Source: Deltaproteobacteria bacterium (lineage in GTDB: Bacteria; Desulfobacterota; DSM-4660; Desulfatiglandales; HGW-15). From it: 47,429 nucleotides of DNA. The number at the start of each line of letters is the position of its first letter. The first letter of the stretch is position 1. Made by a program: the position numbers and the translations under genes. This document shows positions 17,230 through 25,365 of the stretch, piece after piece. The notes beneath the pieces are model-generated. The model searched no databases. It saw nothing but the letters and a program-made list of their open reading frames with translations, and had not been told where the DNA came from. The stretch is taken from NCBI GenBank assembly GCA_019313825.1, contig JAFDAM010000007.1:1-47429 (forward strand), read 5' to 3'.

Positions 17230-17901
17230 ATGATAGTTGCTGATCGAAAACCCATTCAAGAGATACTTGAAATGGTCAAGGATTGTAAGAAGGTCCTTAT
17301 TGTCGGATGCAAGGGCTGCGTCACTGTCTGCAACGTAGGCGGTAGCAAGGAGGTGGGCGTTCTTGCCGCCACTTTGAAGATTGCCTTTAAAAAAGAGGAG
17401 ATTTCCATTGAGATGGATGAAAAGACCCTTGAGAGACAGTGTGACCCTGAATACGTTGATCAGTTAAAGGATATGGTTGATGATTATGACGGGATTATCT
17501 CGATGGCATGCGGAGTAGGCCCTCAATTCCTGTCCGCGGCATATCCGGAGCAGCGCTTCTTCCCCGCGGTTAACACCACCTTCTTCGGCGGAGCCGTTGG
17601 GCATGGCATATGGGAAGAGAGATGTGCCGGCTGCGGGACCTGTGTGATACACTATTTCGACGGTATGTGCCCCATTGCCAGATGCTCCAAGAGCCTCCTG
17701 AACGGACCTTGCGGCGGCTCGGCAGACGGCAAGTGCGAGATCTCAAAAGATTTGGAATGCATATGGGATATGATCGTCAGGAAAAAGATGGAACATGGAC
17801 GCATTGATGATCTCCTGGAGATGAAACCTGCCAAGGACTGGCAGACTGCCAGGGACGGAGGACCACGAAAGAGTGTGAGGGAGGAACTGGCAAATGAGTG
17901 A
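17230..17901 (+). CDS. metV: MetV-like methylene-THF reductase zinc/Fe-S subunit
   Basis: A 223-aa protein with the MTHFR C-terminal-domain architecture. The N-terminus has VLIVGCKGCVTVCNVGGSKE, typical of MetV. The C-terminal half is cysteine-rich (CAGCGTCVIHYFDGMCPIARC, LLNGPCGG, GKCEISKDLECIW). In acetogens MetV partners MetF in 5,10-methylene-tetrahydrofolate reduction and binds Fe-S/zinc. It starts 11 bp after mvhD with a GAGGTG ribosome binding site and overlaps metF by 8 bp, so mvhD-metV-metF are clearly one operon. I infer that it bridges electrons from the HdrA/MvhD module to MetF. The full protein is present. Confidence 0.88.
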   Translation: MIVADRKPIQEILEMVKDCKKVLIVGCKGCVTVCNVGGSKEVGVLAATLKIAFKKEEISIEMDEKTLERQCDPEYVDQLKDMVDDYDGIISMACGVGPQFLSAAYPEQRFFPAVNTTFFGGAVGHGIWEERCAGCGTCVIHYFDGMCPIARCSKSLLNGPCGGSADGKCEISKDLECIWDMIVRKKMEHGRIDDLLEMKPAKDWQTARDGGPRKSVREELANE

Positions 17902-18826
17902 TATGAAAGCGGGAAGTAATCTGGAAAAGGTGCTGAAGGCAGGACACTTTGCCTTTACCGGCGAGTGCGGTCCTCCTAAGGGCGCCAATGTTGAACATCT
18001 CAAGGAGAAGGTCGCCCATCTGAAAGGGATGGTCGATTCGGTCAATGTGACCGATAACCAGACAGCCGTGGTAAGGATGTCCAGCTGGGCAGCCTCCGCC
18101 ATAATGGTACAGGAAGGCGTGGAACCCAATTTTCAGATGGTCTGCAGGGATCGTAATCGTCTTGCCATGATGAGTGATATCCTGGGCGTCTATGCAATGG
18201 GCATTAGAAACATGCTGTGTCTTTCAGGTGATCACCAGCGCTTCGGCAACCATCCACAGGCTAAAAACGTGTATGACATTGACTCCATACAACTCATCGC
18301 CATGGTAAAAATGATGAGGGATGAGGGACAGTTCATGAACGGTGAAGAGATAGATGAGTCGCCCAGGCTCTTTATCGGCGCGGCATCCAACCCCTTTGCC
18401 GACCCATTTGAGTACCGTGTCCACCGGCTGGCAAAAAAGATAGCGGCAGGGGCGGACTTTATCCAGACCCAGTGCATATACAACATGGATAAATTCAGGG
18501 ATTTCATGAAGATGGCGGTTGATATGGGGCTGCATGAAAAATGCTATATCCTGGCGGGCGTAACCCCCATGAAGAGCGTCGGTATGGCCCGGTACATGGC
18601 CAAATCTGTACCTGGCATGGATGTCCCGGAATCCTTGATCAAACGGTTAAAGGATGCGGGCAAGGGAAAGGTTGCTGAAGAAGGGATCAAATTCGCGCTT
18701 GAACAGATCGAGGAGTTCAAGGAGATGGAAGGGGTTGCGGGCGTTCATCTCATGGCCATAGAATGGGAGCACAGGGTCCCGGAGATAGCGGAAAGGGCCG
18801 GTGTTCTTCCAAGGCCTGAGGTCTGA
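17894..18826 (+). CDS. metF: 5,10-methylenetetrahydrofolate reductase
   Basis: 310 aa, the normal MetF length. Characteristic features are FAFTGECGPPKG near residue 17 (catalytic Glu in TGE), DSVNVTDNQTAVVRMSSW, LCLSGDHQRFGNHPQAK, and ADFIQTQCIYNMDKF near residue 197. It reduces methylene-THF to methyl-THF (or the reverse) with FAD in a TIM barrel. It is the last gene of the hdrA-mvhD-metV-metF cluster, followed by a clear intrinsic terminator. Together with MetV and HdrA/MvhD it should work in the methyl branch of the Wood-Ljungdahl pathway. The direction, acetyl-CoA oxidation or CO2 fixation, cannot be decided from this window. Confidence 0.93.
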   Translation: MSDMKAGSNLEKVLKAGHFAFTGECGPPKGANVEHLKEKVAHLKGMVDSVNVTDNQTAVVRMSSWAASAIMVQEGVEPNFQMVCRDRNRLAMMSDILGVYAMGIRNMLCLSGDHQRFGNHPQAKNVYDIDSIQLIAMVKMMRDEGQFMNGEEIDESPRLFIGAASNPFADPFEYRVHRLAKKIAAGADFIQTQCIYNMDKFRDFMKMAVDMGLHEKCYILAGVTPMKSVGMARYMAKSVPGMDVPESLIKRLKDAGKGKVAEEGIKFALEQIEEFKEMEGVAGVHLMAIEWEHRVPEIAERAGVLPRPEV

Positions 18827-18866
18827 TCTTCAGGCATACAAGCAGTTATTATATTACAGACAAAAT

Positions 18867-18896
18867 GCCCTGCCCTCTAACTGTCAGGGCGTTTTT
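18867..18896 (+). terminator. Intrinsic terminator after metF
   Basis: GCCCTG and CAGGGC form a stem around a 12-nt loop, followed by GTTTTTT. It ends the hdrA-mvhD-metVF operon 40 bp after the metF stop. Confidence 0.85.
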
Positions 18897-18944
18897 TATT
18901 CGTGAGGAAATGATTATTTTTAAACAGTTAAATCATGTGATGCT

Positions 18945-19105
18945 CTTTTCTTCAAAGCGATATTTATTACCGAAGTCGCATGTGACCAAATATTTGGGGT
19001 TTTTCAAAGTCCTGTGGTAATTACCATATGTCCTGTGGCGCAAACCCCAAATATTTGATCACGGTCCCGCCATATGGCGGGATGATATTCTTTTATGAGA
19101 TATAG
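18945..19105. repeat. Dispersed palindromic repeat, copy C
   Basis: The inner arms GTGACCAAATATTTGGGG (from 18982) and CCCCAAATATTTGATCAC (to 19062) are inverted with one mismatch over 21 bp. The outer left arm has CTTCAAAGCGATATT like copy B. The right arm is interrupted by the hairpin CCCGCCATATGGCGGG (19066-19081) and is more diverged. The rest of the 18827-19322 gap holds the metF terminator and 7-bp repeats. Confidence 0.7.
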
Positions 19106-19153
19106 CTTTTCAGAAACAATCATCACATTCTCAATGGAGCATCTGAATAGGGT

Positions 19154-19221
19154 TACCCTATGCCTTACGCCCAATGCCCCTATTATTTATCATGAGCTAA
19201 CACCTATGAGCTATCAGCTTT
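19154..19221. repeat. Two degenerate 7-bp periodic repeats
   Basis: First block TACCCTA/TGCCTTA/CGCCCAA/TGCCCCT (19154-19181). Second block GAGCTAA/CACCTAT/GAGCTAT/CAGCTTT (19194-19221). The second unit type also occurs at about 16762-16778 and 11523-11543. Confidence 0.55.
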
Positions 19222-19322
19222 TTTCATAGGCTTTTTTTCTTGAATTCTCTCCTATTTATCCATTATGATGATTCAGATGACTTTATTAGTAGGATTTTAC
19301 AACACACTGCAAAAAAATTTTC

Positions 19323-19580
19323 ATGACTATTACCACAAGGGATGGAAAATCCATCGATACTGAAATGGATCTTACAGCACCTGAACGCCACATTCTTCAG
19401 AAACTGTTCCTTTGGGAATCCATGGCCACCAGCATCAAGGAATTCATAGATCAAAAGGAAATGGCCCTGCTTAAGGGGTGGAACAATTCCGGCCCCATAC
19501 AGGAAAGCACGGCCCTTAAACATATTACCAGGGACCTGGAAAAAAAGGTCGCAACTCGACTCAGCGCTAATAACACCTGA
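19323..19580 (+). CDS. Hypothetical protein, 85 aa
   Basis: A hydrophilic, mostly helical protein (PERHILQKLFLWESMATSIK, KHITRDLEKKVATRL) with no cysteines and no membrane helix. It begins with MTITTRDGKSIDTEMDLTAP. It lies 153 bp upstream of the histidine kinase on the same strand and may belong to that signalling locus. The ribosome binding site is not convincing. The amino-acid composition looks like a real protein rather than random translation, but I do not recognise the family. The opposite-strand ORF 19263-19523 is the less likely alternative. Confidence 0.5.
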   Translation: MTITTRDGKSIDTEMDLTAPERHILQKLFLWESMATSIKEFIDQKEMALLKGWNNSGPIQESTALKHITRDLEKKVATRLSANNT

Positions 19581-19733
19581 ACGGATACCCTTTAATAACG
19601 TTTTGAAACCAGCATAACTGAGTTAATCATCACCCTCAAAAGGGGCGGTTTGAGTTGCGTCCCTGAAACGGTCCCGCACTCATTACTCACGACATATTTT
19701 ATTACGATTTAATGGAGCTCTCAGCGATCAGCC

Positions 19734-21293
19734 ATGGCGAATGAACAGCAGAGACATGAGGAGAATAACAAGAAACATACCCAGGAGATACTGGATTCCC
19801 TGCCCTACAGGATCATGGTGGTCAACATGGATAAGACCGTTGATACGGTCAACCAGACCTTTCTCAATGAATACGGCCTTACAAAAAAGGATGTCCAGGG
19901 TAAGCTCTGTTATGAGGTCAGGCATGGCCTTAAAAGGCCCTGCAAGGAGGCTGGGAATATATGTTACATAGAAGATCGGCTTGAAGAGATAATAGAGAAA
20001 GGTATCTTCAGTACTATAACTGAAAGCACTGATGACAATGGAGAAACCCGTTTTGATGTGATCACCATAGCGCCCATCTTTGACGAGAACGGGAAGGTTG
20101 TCAAGATACTCGAAGCGTCCAGGGATGTGTCTGACAGGATCAGGCTGGAGCATAAGGCGCAACAATCCAACACCTTTCTACAAAACGTGATCCAGAGCGC
20201 TGTGGACGGCATCGTGGTTGTGGATACCAAGGGAAACGTACTCATATTCAATGAGGGCATGGAAAAACTGACAGGATATTCCGTGGATGAGATCATCTCC
20301 AGCGGCCATATTACCAGTTTTTATGACATAGATACTGCAAAAGAGAATATGAAGCGAATGAGGAGTGACAAATATGGTCCCTTGGGGAAATTAAATCCAA
20401 CAAGCATGACCATCACGACAAAAGACGGTGAAGAGATACCTGTCACTCTGACCGCCTCCATCATATCCATTGAGGGAAAGGAGATAGGGAGTGTCGGCGT
20501 ATTCACGGACATGAGGGAGATACTTAAGATGAGGAAGGACCTGGAAGAGGCCCATCTTCAGCTGGTTCAGTCGGAAAAGATCGCCTCAGTGGGCAGGATG
20601 GCCGCCGGCGTGGCGCATGAGATCAATAATCCCCTATCAGGCATCCTGCTATATGCAGAACTGCTCAGAGACAATCTTAAAAATGACCCCCAGAACCTCT
20701 CTGACGCCCAGGAGATCATTGATCAGACCCTGCGTTGTAAAAAGATCGTGGCAGATCTGCTTGAATTCAGCAGGCAGACAGTGGGCAATGTTACCTCTTT
20801 ACATCTTGAAGACCTGATAGACAAGTCCTTGAATATCCTGATCAATCAGGCCCTGTTTCAAGATATAGCAGTCAAAAGGGATATAGCCCCTGAAATGCCT
20901 GTCATGGCCGGTGACATGGGTCAGCTTCAGCAGGTTTTTACGAACCTCTTTATCAATGCCGCAGATGCCATGGGGGGCAAGGGGGAACTTTCGATCAAGG
21001 CCCGGTTTGATCAGGAAAAAGACCTGTTTTTTGTTACGGTCTCTGACACCGGGCCCGGTATACCCGCAGAACTCAGGGAAAAGATTTTTGACATATTCTT
21101 TTCCACCAAGCCCGTTGGCAGAGGTACAGGGCTGGGCCTGAGCATATCACAGAACATAGTTAAACTGCATGGAGGCAGAATCTCGGTCGAGTGTCCTTCC
21201 CGGGGGGGAACCAGTTTTGTGGTTGAGCTTCCCCTGGGATTCATAGGTCAACCTGTTGAGGAGCCGGTTTTTGTTGGATTGGATGATGAATGA
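19734..21293 (+). CDS. PAS-domain sensor histidine kinase
   Basis: 519 aa with no membrane helix, so a cytoplasmic sensor. The first PAS domain (about 15-140) contains cysteines in LCYEVRHGLKRPCKEAGNIC, which might sense redox or bind a cofactor. The second PAS domain spans about 150-265. The HisKA phosphoacceptor is in AGVAHEINNPLSGILLYAEL (about residue 298), followed by an HATPase domain with NLFINAADAMGG, DTGPGIP and GRGTGLGLSIS. It overlaps the next gene by 4 bp (ATGA). It probably autophosphorylates and feeds the adjacent receiver proteins. The signal is unknown. Confidence 0.93.
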   Translation: MANEQQRHEENNKKHTQEILDSLPYRIMVVNMDKTVDTVNQTFLNEYGLTKKDVQGKLCYEVRHGLKRPCKEAGNICYIEDRLEEIIEKGIFSTITESTDDNGETRFDVITIAPIFDENGKVVKILEASRDVSDRIRLEHKAQQSNTFLQNVIQSAVDGIVVVDTKGNVLIFNEGMEKLTGYSVDEIISSGHITSFYDIDTAKENMKRMRSDKYGPLGKLNPTSMTITTKDGEEIPVTLTASIISIEGKEIGSVGVFTDMREILKMRKDLEEAHLQLVQSEKIASVGRMAAGVAHEINNPLSGILLYAELLRDNLKNDPQNLSDAQEIIDQTLRCKKIVADLLEFSRQTVGNVTSLHLEDLIDKSLNILINQALFQDIAVKRDIAPEMPVMAGDMGQLQQVFTNLFINAADAMGGKGELSIKARFDQEKDLFFVTVSDTGPGIPAELREKIFDIFFSTKPVGRGTGLGLSISQNIVKLHGGRISVECPSRGGTSFVVELPLGFIGQPVEEPVFVGLDDE

Positions 21294-22771
21294 TGGATGA
21301 TAAAGTAAGGATTCTGGTTGTAGATGATGAAAAAGTCGTGAGAGACGGATGCGATCGCGTGTTAACCGGCAAGGGGTATATTGTGCTGACCGCGGAAAAC
21401 GGTCAGCAGGCCATGGATAATCTTGGCAGCGAACCCGTGGATATCATTCTCCTTGACCTGAAGATGCCGGTCATGGGTGGGGAAGAGGTCCTTGACAAGG
21501 TCGGCCAACAGTACCCTGACATACCTGTTATTATCATAACAGGCCACGGCACCATTGACACCGCGGTGGAATGTATGAAAAAGGGCGCCTATGATTTCAT
21601 TACAAAGCCCTTTCAGGTGGACCAGTTTGTCATAATCATCAACAGGGCCGCTGACAAGAGGAGACTGGAACAGCAGGCCAGACGGTTTCAGGAACAGAAC
21701 GTGAGAAACCTCTACGACCTGGACCTGGAAAAGAGCCGGTTAAAGACCATCATCAACTGCATGGCAAACGGAGTCATGGTGACCAACCGTAACATGGAGA
21801 TCGTCCTGCACAACCCTGCCCTGATGAGGCTCCTGGAGATATCCGGAAAAATAGAAAACCCCATGCCCGTTACCCGGATAATTGAAAATGATTCTCTCCT
21901 AAAAACCCTTAAAGAGATGCAGTCCGGTGAATCCCCGGAAAACAAGTTAGTCTCACAGGAGATCAGGCTGGATAACAATACGATCAGGGCCATCTCTGCG
22001 CCGGCCATCGGACCGGATGACGGCGTGGTGGGTACTGTGACCGTACTTGAAGATATCAGCGCCTTTAAACAGCTTGATGAGATGAAATCAGACTTTGTCA
22101 ACATGGTGGCCCATGAGCTCCGCAGCCCCCTTGTCTCTATCAGGCAGCAGAACAGTGTGTTGGTGGAAGGACTGGCAGGTCCTTTGGCGGAGAAACAGGA
22201 GGAATTCCTGAAAAGAGGCGTGAAGAAGATAGATCAACTACTGGAGCTGATCAAAGAACTACTTGAGATAGCCAAGATCGAGGCCGGAAAACACGTTCAG
22301 CACCTCATACCGCTGGATATGGAGCAGATCATAAAGGATACAATGGCCCTTATGAAACCCAGGTCCGATGCAAAGGGGATTAAGCTCACCAGTAGTTTTG
22401 AGGATCTTAGACAGATTCATGCGGATCCCAAGACAATTGAAGAGGTCTTTACCAACCTCATAACCAATGCCATAAACTACTCCCCTGACAGCGGCACGGT
22501 GGATGTCTCCGCAAAAGGGCTCGGCGAATATATCGAAATAAAAGTGGCGGACACGGGAGTGGGAATTGTCCCGGAGGAGCTGCCCAAGATATTTGACAAG
22601 TTTTACAGGGTAAAACATCCCAAGACTCGAGAGGTCATGGGCACCGGGCTGGGCCTTGCCATTGTAAAGGGCATTGTTGATGCCCATAACGGAAAAATTG
22701 ACGTAGAGAGCGTGCCGGACAAGGGCACAACCTTCAGGATACTATTGCCGGTGATTGATACAGATGAATAA
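21290..22771 (+). CDS. Hybrid response regulator-PAS-histidine kinase
   Basis: 493 aa. The N-terminal receiver domain (about 5-120) has VVDDE, the phosphoacceptor Asp in ILLDLKMPVMGG, and TKPFQV. A PAS region (about 150-255) follows. The kinase core has HisKA with MVAHELRSPLVSIRQQNS (about 277-294) and an HATPase with NLITNAINYSP, DTGVGI and GTGLGLAIVKG. Having the receiver first and the kinase last fits a phosphorelay middle step. The gene is coupled to its neighbours by overlaps on both sides. Output might be directed to the sigma-54 activator that follows. Confidence 0.93.
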   Translation: MMDDKVRILVVDDEKVVRDGCDRVLTGKGYIVLTAENGQQAMDNLGSEPVDIILLDLKMPVMGGEEVLDKVGQQYPDIPVIIITGHGTIDTAVECMKKGAYDFITKPFQVDQFVIIINRAADKRRLEQQARRFQEQNVRNLYDLDLEKSRLKTIINCMANGVMVTNRNMEIVLHNPALMRLLEISGKIENPMPVTRIIENDSLLKTLKEMQSGESPENKLVSQEIRLDNNTIRAISAPAIGPDDGVVGTVTVLEDISAFKQLDEMKSDFVNMVAHELRSPLVSIRQQNSVLVEGLAGPLAEKQEEFLKRGVKKIDQLLELIKELLEIAKIEAGKHVQHLIPLDMEQIIKDTMALMKPRSDAKGIKLTSSFEDLRQIHADPKTIEEVFTNLITNAINYSPDSGTVDVSAKGLGEYIEIKVADTGVGIVPEELPKIFDKFYRVKHPKTREVMGTGLGLAIVKGIVDAHNGKIDVESVPDKGTTFRILLPVIDTDE

Positions 22772-24131
22772 TGATATTAAAAAGATAGAACATGTCCTGG
22801 TCATTGATGATGAGGCGGTTGTCCGAAACGGTATAAGCCGGGCTCTTAAGAACAGGGGTATGACAACCGAACATGCCGTGAATGGCCGTGAGGCCCTTGA
22901 TCTTCTGAGCCGGAAGCCCTTTGATCTTGCGCTTTTAGATATACGGATGCCGGATATGGACGGCATGGAGGTCTTGAAACATATAATATCCAACAACCAT
23001 AAAACACGTGTCATCATGATCACCGGCTACCCCACCATCAATACGGCGGTTGATTGCATCAAGCTGGGCGCCCTTGACTACCTGATCAAGCCCTTTCGGC
23101 TGGATGACCTTGATGACGTCCTGTCAAAGCTGGACAATAGAGAAGATCCAACGGGGGGATTAAACGGGAACGGCAATAATAAACAGAAGATCCGCGAACT
23201 GAAGAACCTGATAATAGGCGAAAGTCGCTCCATGGGGATCATGTTCGAAAAGATCCTCAAGGTAGCCCCCACAGACAGTACGGTCCTTATTACAGGGGAG
23301 AGCGGGACCGGCAAGGAGCTTGTGGCCAATGCCATCCATGCCTACAGCGACAGAAAGGATAAGGAATTTGTCGCCGTGGACTGTTCATCCCTTGTGGAGA
23401 CACTGCTTGAGAGCGAGCTATTCGGCCATGTCAAGGGCTCATTCACAGGGGCCCTTCAGACCAAGCACGGGCTGTTTGAACTGGCCAACCACGGCACCTT
23501 CTTTTTTGACGAGATCTCCAACCTGAGCCTCAAGATCCAGGCAAAGCTTCTCAGGGTAATCCAGGAGAGGGAGTTCATGAAGGTGGGGGACCAGAAAAAG
23601 GTCAAGCTGGACATAAGGATCATATCAGCCTCCAACAGTGACCTGAAGAAATCGATCCAGTCAGGAGAGTTCAGGGAAGACCTCTTCTACAGGCTCAGCG
23701 TGGTGCCACTGCGTCTTCCGTCCCTGAGAAACAGGAAGAAAGATATCCCCTTGCTCTGCGATCATTTTCTTGAAAAATTCAGCCGGAAGATCAAGAAGCC
23801 CGTGCCCGAGATATCGTCAGAGGCCCTTGAGATCCTGAAGGACTATGCGTGGCCCGGAAACGTGAGGGAGCTTGAGCACACCATAGAGCGAATTCTGATC
23901 ATGGAAGATACGGATGTCATCAGGGCAAGGGACCTGCCCGCCTTTATCTCCCAGAGGCAGGGAGAGTTCCAGATGTTTTCTGAGGAGCCCTTTACCCTTC
24001 AGGAGCTTGAAAAGAAGTATATCCGCTTTGTCCTGAAAAGGACAAAAGGCAAAAAGACACTTGCCGCCAATATCCTGGGTATCAATAGAAAGACACTGGG
24101 CATGAAGATAAAAAAGTACGAGCTCTATTGA
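22764..24131 (+). CDS. NtrC-family sigma-54-dependent response regulator
   Basis: 455 aa from ATG 22764; the track uses TTG 22755. The receiver domain has DIRMPDMDG with the phosphoacceptor Asp. The AAA+ domain (about 150-380) has Walker A GESGTGKELVA, the sigma-54 contact loop HVKGSFTGA, Walker B GTFFFDEISNLS and the arginine-finger region. The C-terminal Fis-type helix-turn-helix is AANILGINRKTLGMKIKKY. The loop reads GSFTGA rather than the usual GAFTGA, but the essential FTGA is kept. It ends the three-gene signalling operon. Its target promoters are not obvious in the window. Confidence 0.93.
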   Translation: MNNDIKKIEHVLVIDDEAVVRNGISRALKNRGMTTEHAVNGREALDLLSRKPFDLALLDIRMPDMDGMEVLKHIISNNHKTRVIMITGYPTINTAVDCIKLGALDYLIKPFRLDDLDDVLSKLDNREDPTGGLNGNGNNKQKIRELKNLIIGESRSMGIMFEKILKVAPTDSTVLITGESGTGKELVANAIHAYSDRKDKEFVAVDCSSLVETLLESELFGHVKGSFTGALQTKHGLFELANHGTFFFDEISNLSLKIQAKLLRVIQEREFMKVGDQKKVKLDIRIISASNSDLKKSIQSGEFREDLFYRLSVVPLRLPSLRNRKKDIPLLCDHFLEKFSRKIKKPVPEISSEALEILKDYAWPGNVRELEHTIERILIMEDTDVIRARDLPAFISQRQGEFQMFSEEPFTLQELEKKYIRFVLKRTKGKKTLAANILGINRKTLGMKIKKYELY

Positions 24132-24179
24132 TACCCCACTGAATTTAGAAAAACAAGAGATCTATTCCCCATTCTGATC

Positions 24180-24392
24180 TTGCTTCCAATGCCATACACC
24201 GTTTTCTTACGGTCTGCTGAGATTTACAGAACATTACGTAAAAAAGGTATCACCATCCGAAAGTCAGTGGACTGTATAATCGCGTCCATTGCCATTGAAA
24301 ACGATATACCGCTTTTACATAATGATAAGGATTTTAATCACGTAGAAAAGCATATCAATTTAAAGACACTGCCGTTATCTCAGATGACGTAA
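24180..24392 (+). pseudogene. C-terminal fragment of a PIN-domain (VapC-like) toxin
   Basis: 70 codons whose last ~55 match the C-terminal half of VapC-type PIN domains: EIYRTLRKKGITIRKSVDC, then IIASIAIENDIPLLHNDKDF with the acidic residues of the active site. The N-terminal half, with the first catalytic Asp, is missing and no start region or antitoxin precedes it. It is best read as a remnant of an older toxin-antitoxin locus beside the intact one that follows. Confidence 0.7.
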
Positions 24393-24458
24393 TTATACAG
24401 CATGAGGTCTCCCCCCTATGCTTGATAAAGGCGCTAAAATCAATTCTTAACATTCGGC

Positions 24459-24492
24459 TTGACATTTCAAATTTGAATAAGTACAATTGTAC
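24459..24492 (+). promoter_or_regulatory. Toxin-antitoxin promoter with two operator palindromes, leaderless start
   Basis: A consensus TTGACA-N17-TACAAT ends only 7 nt before the toxin ATG, so transcription should start at or next to the start codon (leaderless mRNA). A perfect 12-bp palindrome TTCAAATTTGAA (24466-24477) fills the spacer and another, GTACAATTGTAC (24481-24492), covers the -10. These are likely binding sites for toxin-antitoxin autorepression. Confidence 0.75.
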
Positions 24493-24494
24493 AG

Positions 24495-24884
24495 ATGAAA
24501 ATTATCGCAGACACAAATACATTCCTGGCTGTGGCTTTAGAAGAGCCCGAGAAAAAAAAGATTGTTCAACTTACAGTCGGACATGATCTGGTAGCGCCGG
24601 AGGTTTTACCGTTTGAAATTGGCAACGCTTTAACGGCAATGATGAAGAAACGAACTCTTGAAGCCGATGAATTGACATCGGCCTGGGATATTGTTCAAAC
24701 TATACCCGTTGAATTACGCCAGATCGACATTCGATCTGCTTTGGAAATAGCATCCCGATTTAACATCTATGCATATGACGCATATTTCATTGAATGCGCT
24801 ATCAGCCTGCGCTGCCCATTATTGACTTTAGATCGAGAAATTAAAATAGTCGGTCAAAATATCGGTATAAATATTTTGGAGTAA
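24495..24884 (+). CDS. PIN-domain toxin (VapC-like)
   Basis: A 129-aa complete PIN domain. The conserved acidic residues are in IIADTNTFLAVAL (Asp near residue 5), PFEIGNALTAM (Glu near 42), YAYDAYFIECA (Asp near 94) and LLTLDREI (Asp near 113). VapC toxins are Mg-dependent RNases that cleave tRNA or rRNA. The gene precedes its antitoxin partner by 4 bp, the reverse of the usual antitoxin-first order. It has no leader and no ribosome binding site of its own, whereas the antitoxin has GGAG upstream. This could keep the antitoxin in excess (inference). Confidence 0.87.
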   Translation: MKIIADTNTFLAVALEEPEKKKIVQLTVGHDLVAPEVLPFEIGNALTAMMKKRTLEADELTSAWDIVQTIPVELRQIDIRSALEIASRFNIYAYDAYFIECAISLRCPLLTLDREIKIVGQNIGINILE

Positions 24885-24888
24885 GTGA

Positions 24889-25131
24889 ATGAAAGTCTAT
24901 ACATATTCAGAAGCTCGTCAAAAGCTTTCAAAGGTTCTCGACACCGCCCGATCGGAAGAGGTTATTATTAAACGGAGAGGGGGAGAAACCTTCACCCTGG
25001 TATTCAAAAAATTGTCTGAATCGCCCTTTGATGTCCCCGGAATAAAAACAAAAGCGACTACTAAAGATATTATTGATGCTGTAAGAGAATCCAGATCAAG
25101 AGCTGCCGAATCGGGTAGCCGGGGGTTTTAG
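24889..25131 (+). CDS. Antitoxin, Phd/YefM family
   Basis: 80 aa beginning MKVYTYSEARQKLSKVLDTA, the classic Phd/YefM N-terminal DNA-binding fold (about 1-50, with VIIKRRGGETFTLVFKK). It ends in a Ser/Arg-rich tail (ESRSRAAESGSRGF) that probably wraps the toxin. It starts 4 bp after the PIN toxin stop with GGAG in the toxin's last codons as its ribosome binding site. It should neutralise the toxin and bind the palindromes in the promoter. The C-terminal tail SGSRGF runs into a GC-rich repeat and may be altered from the ancestral end. Confidence 0.85.
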   Translation: MKVYTYSEARQKLSKVLDTARSEEVIIKRRGGETFTLVFKKLSESPFDVPGIKTKATTKDIIDAVRESRSRAAESGSRGF

Positions 25132-25151
25132 CCCCCCAGCCCCCACAACAC

Positions 25152-25187
25152 CCCCGATAAACCGGGATCTACGACCCGCGTGCGGGT
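25152..25187. repeat. CCCCGATAAACCGGGATCT repeat plus GC hairpin
   Basis: A 24-bp segment beginning CCCCGATAAACCGGGATCT recurs at 44437-44460 in the opposite orientation with one mismatch. It is followed by the hairpin ACCCGCGTGCGGGT (25174-25187), which may also act as a terminator for the toxin-antitoxin genes. The rest of 25132-25365 has a short minus-strand ORF (25243-25305, MGHVIESPNPDECLQLFKEL) behind a strong GGAGGAG; I do not recognise it. Confidence 0.45.
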
Positions 25188-25365
25188 CCGCACTGGGCGT
25201 TTCACAGAGCAAGCCGGACCGTGTCAGGCAGTAAATAAATACCTATAGCTCTTTGAAAAGCTGAAGGCATTCATCCGGGTTGGGCGATTCAATGACGTGC
25301 CCCATGTTCACTCCTCCTGTCGGACTCTCTGTGTCATGAGAACTCATAGATGCTCCTTTCCTTAA

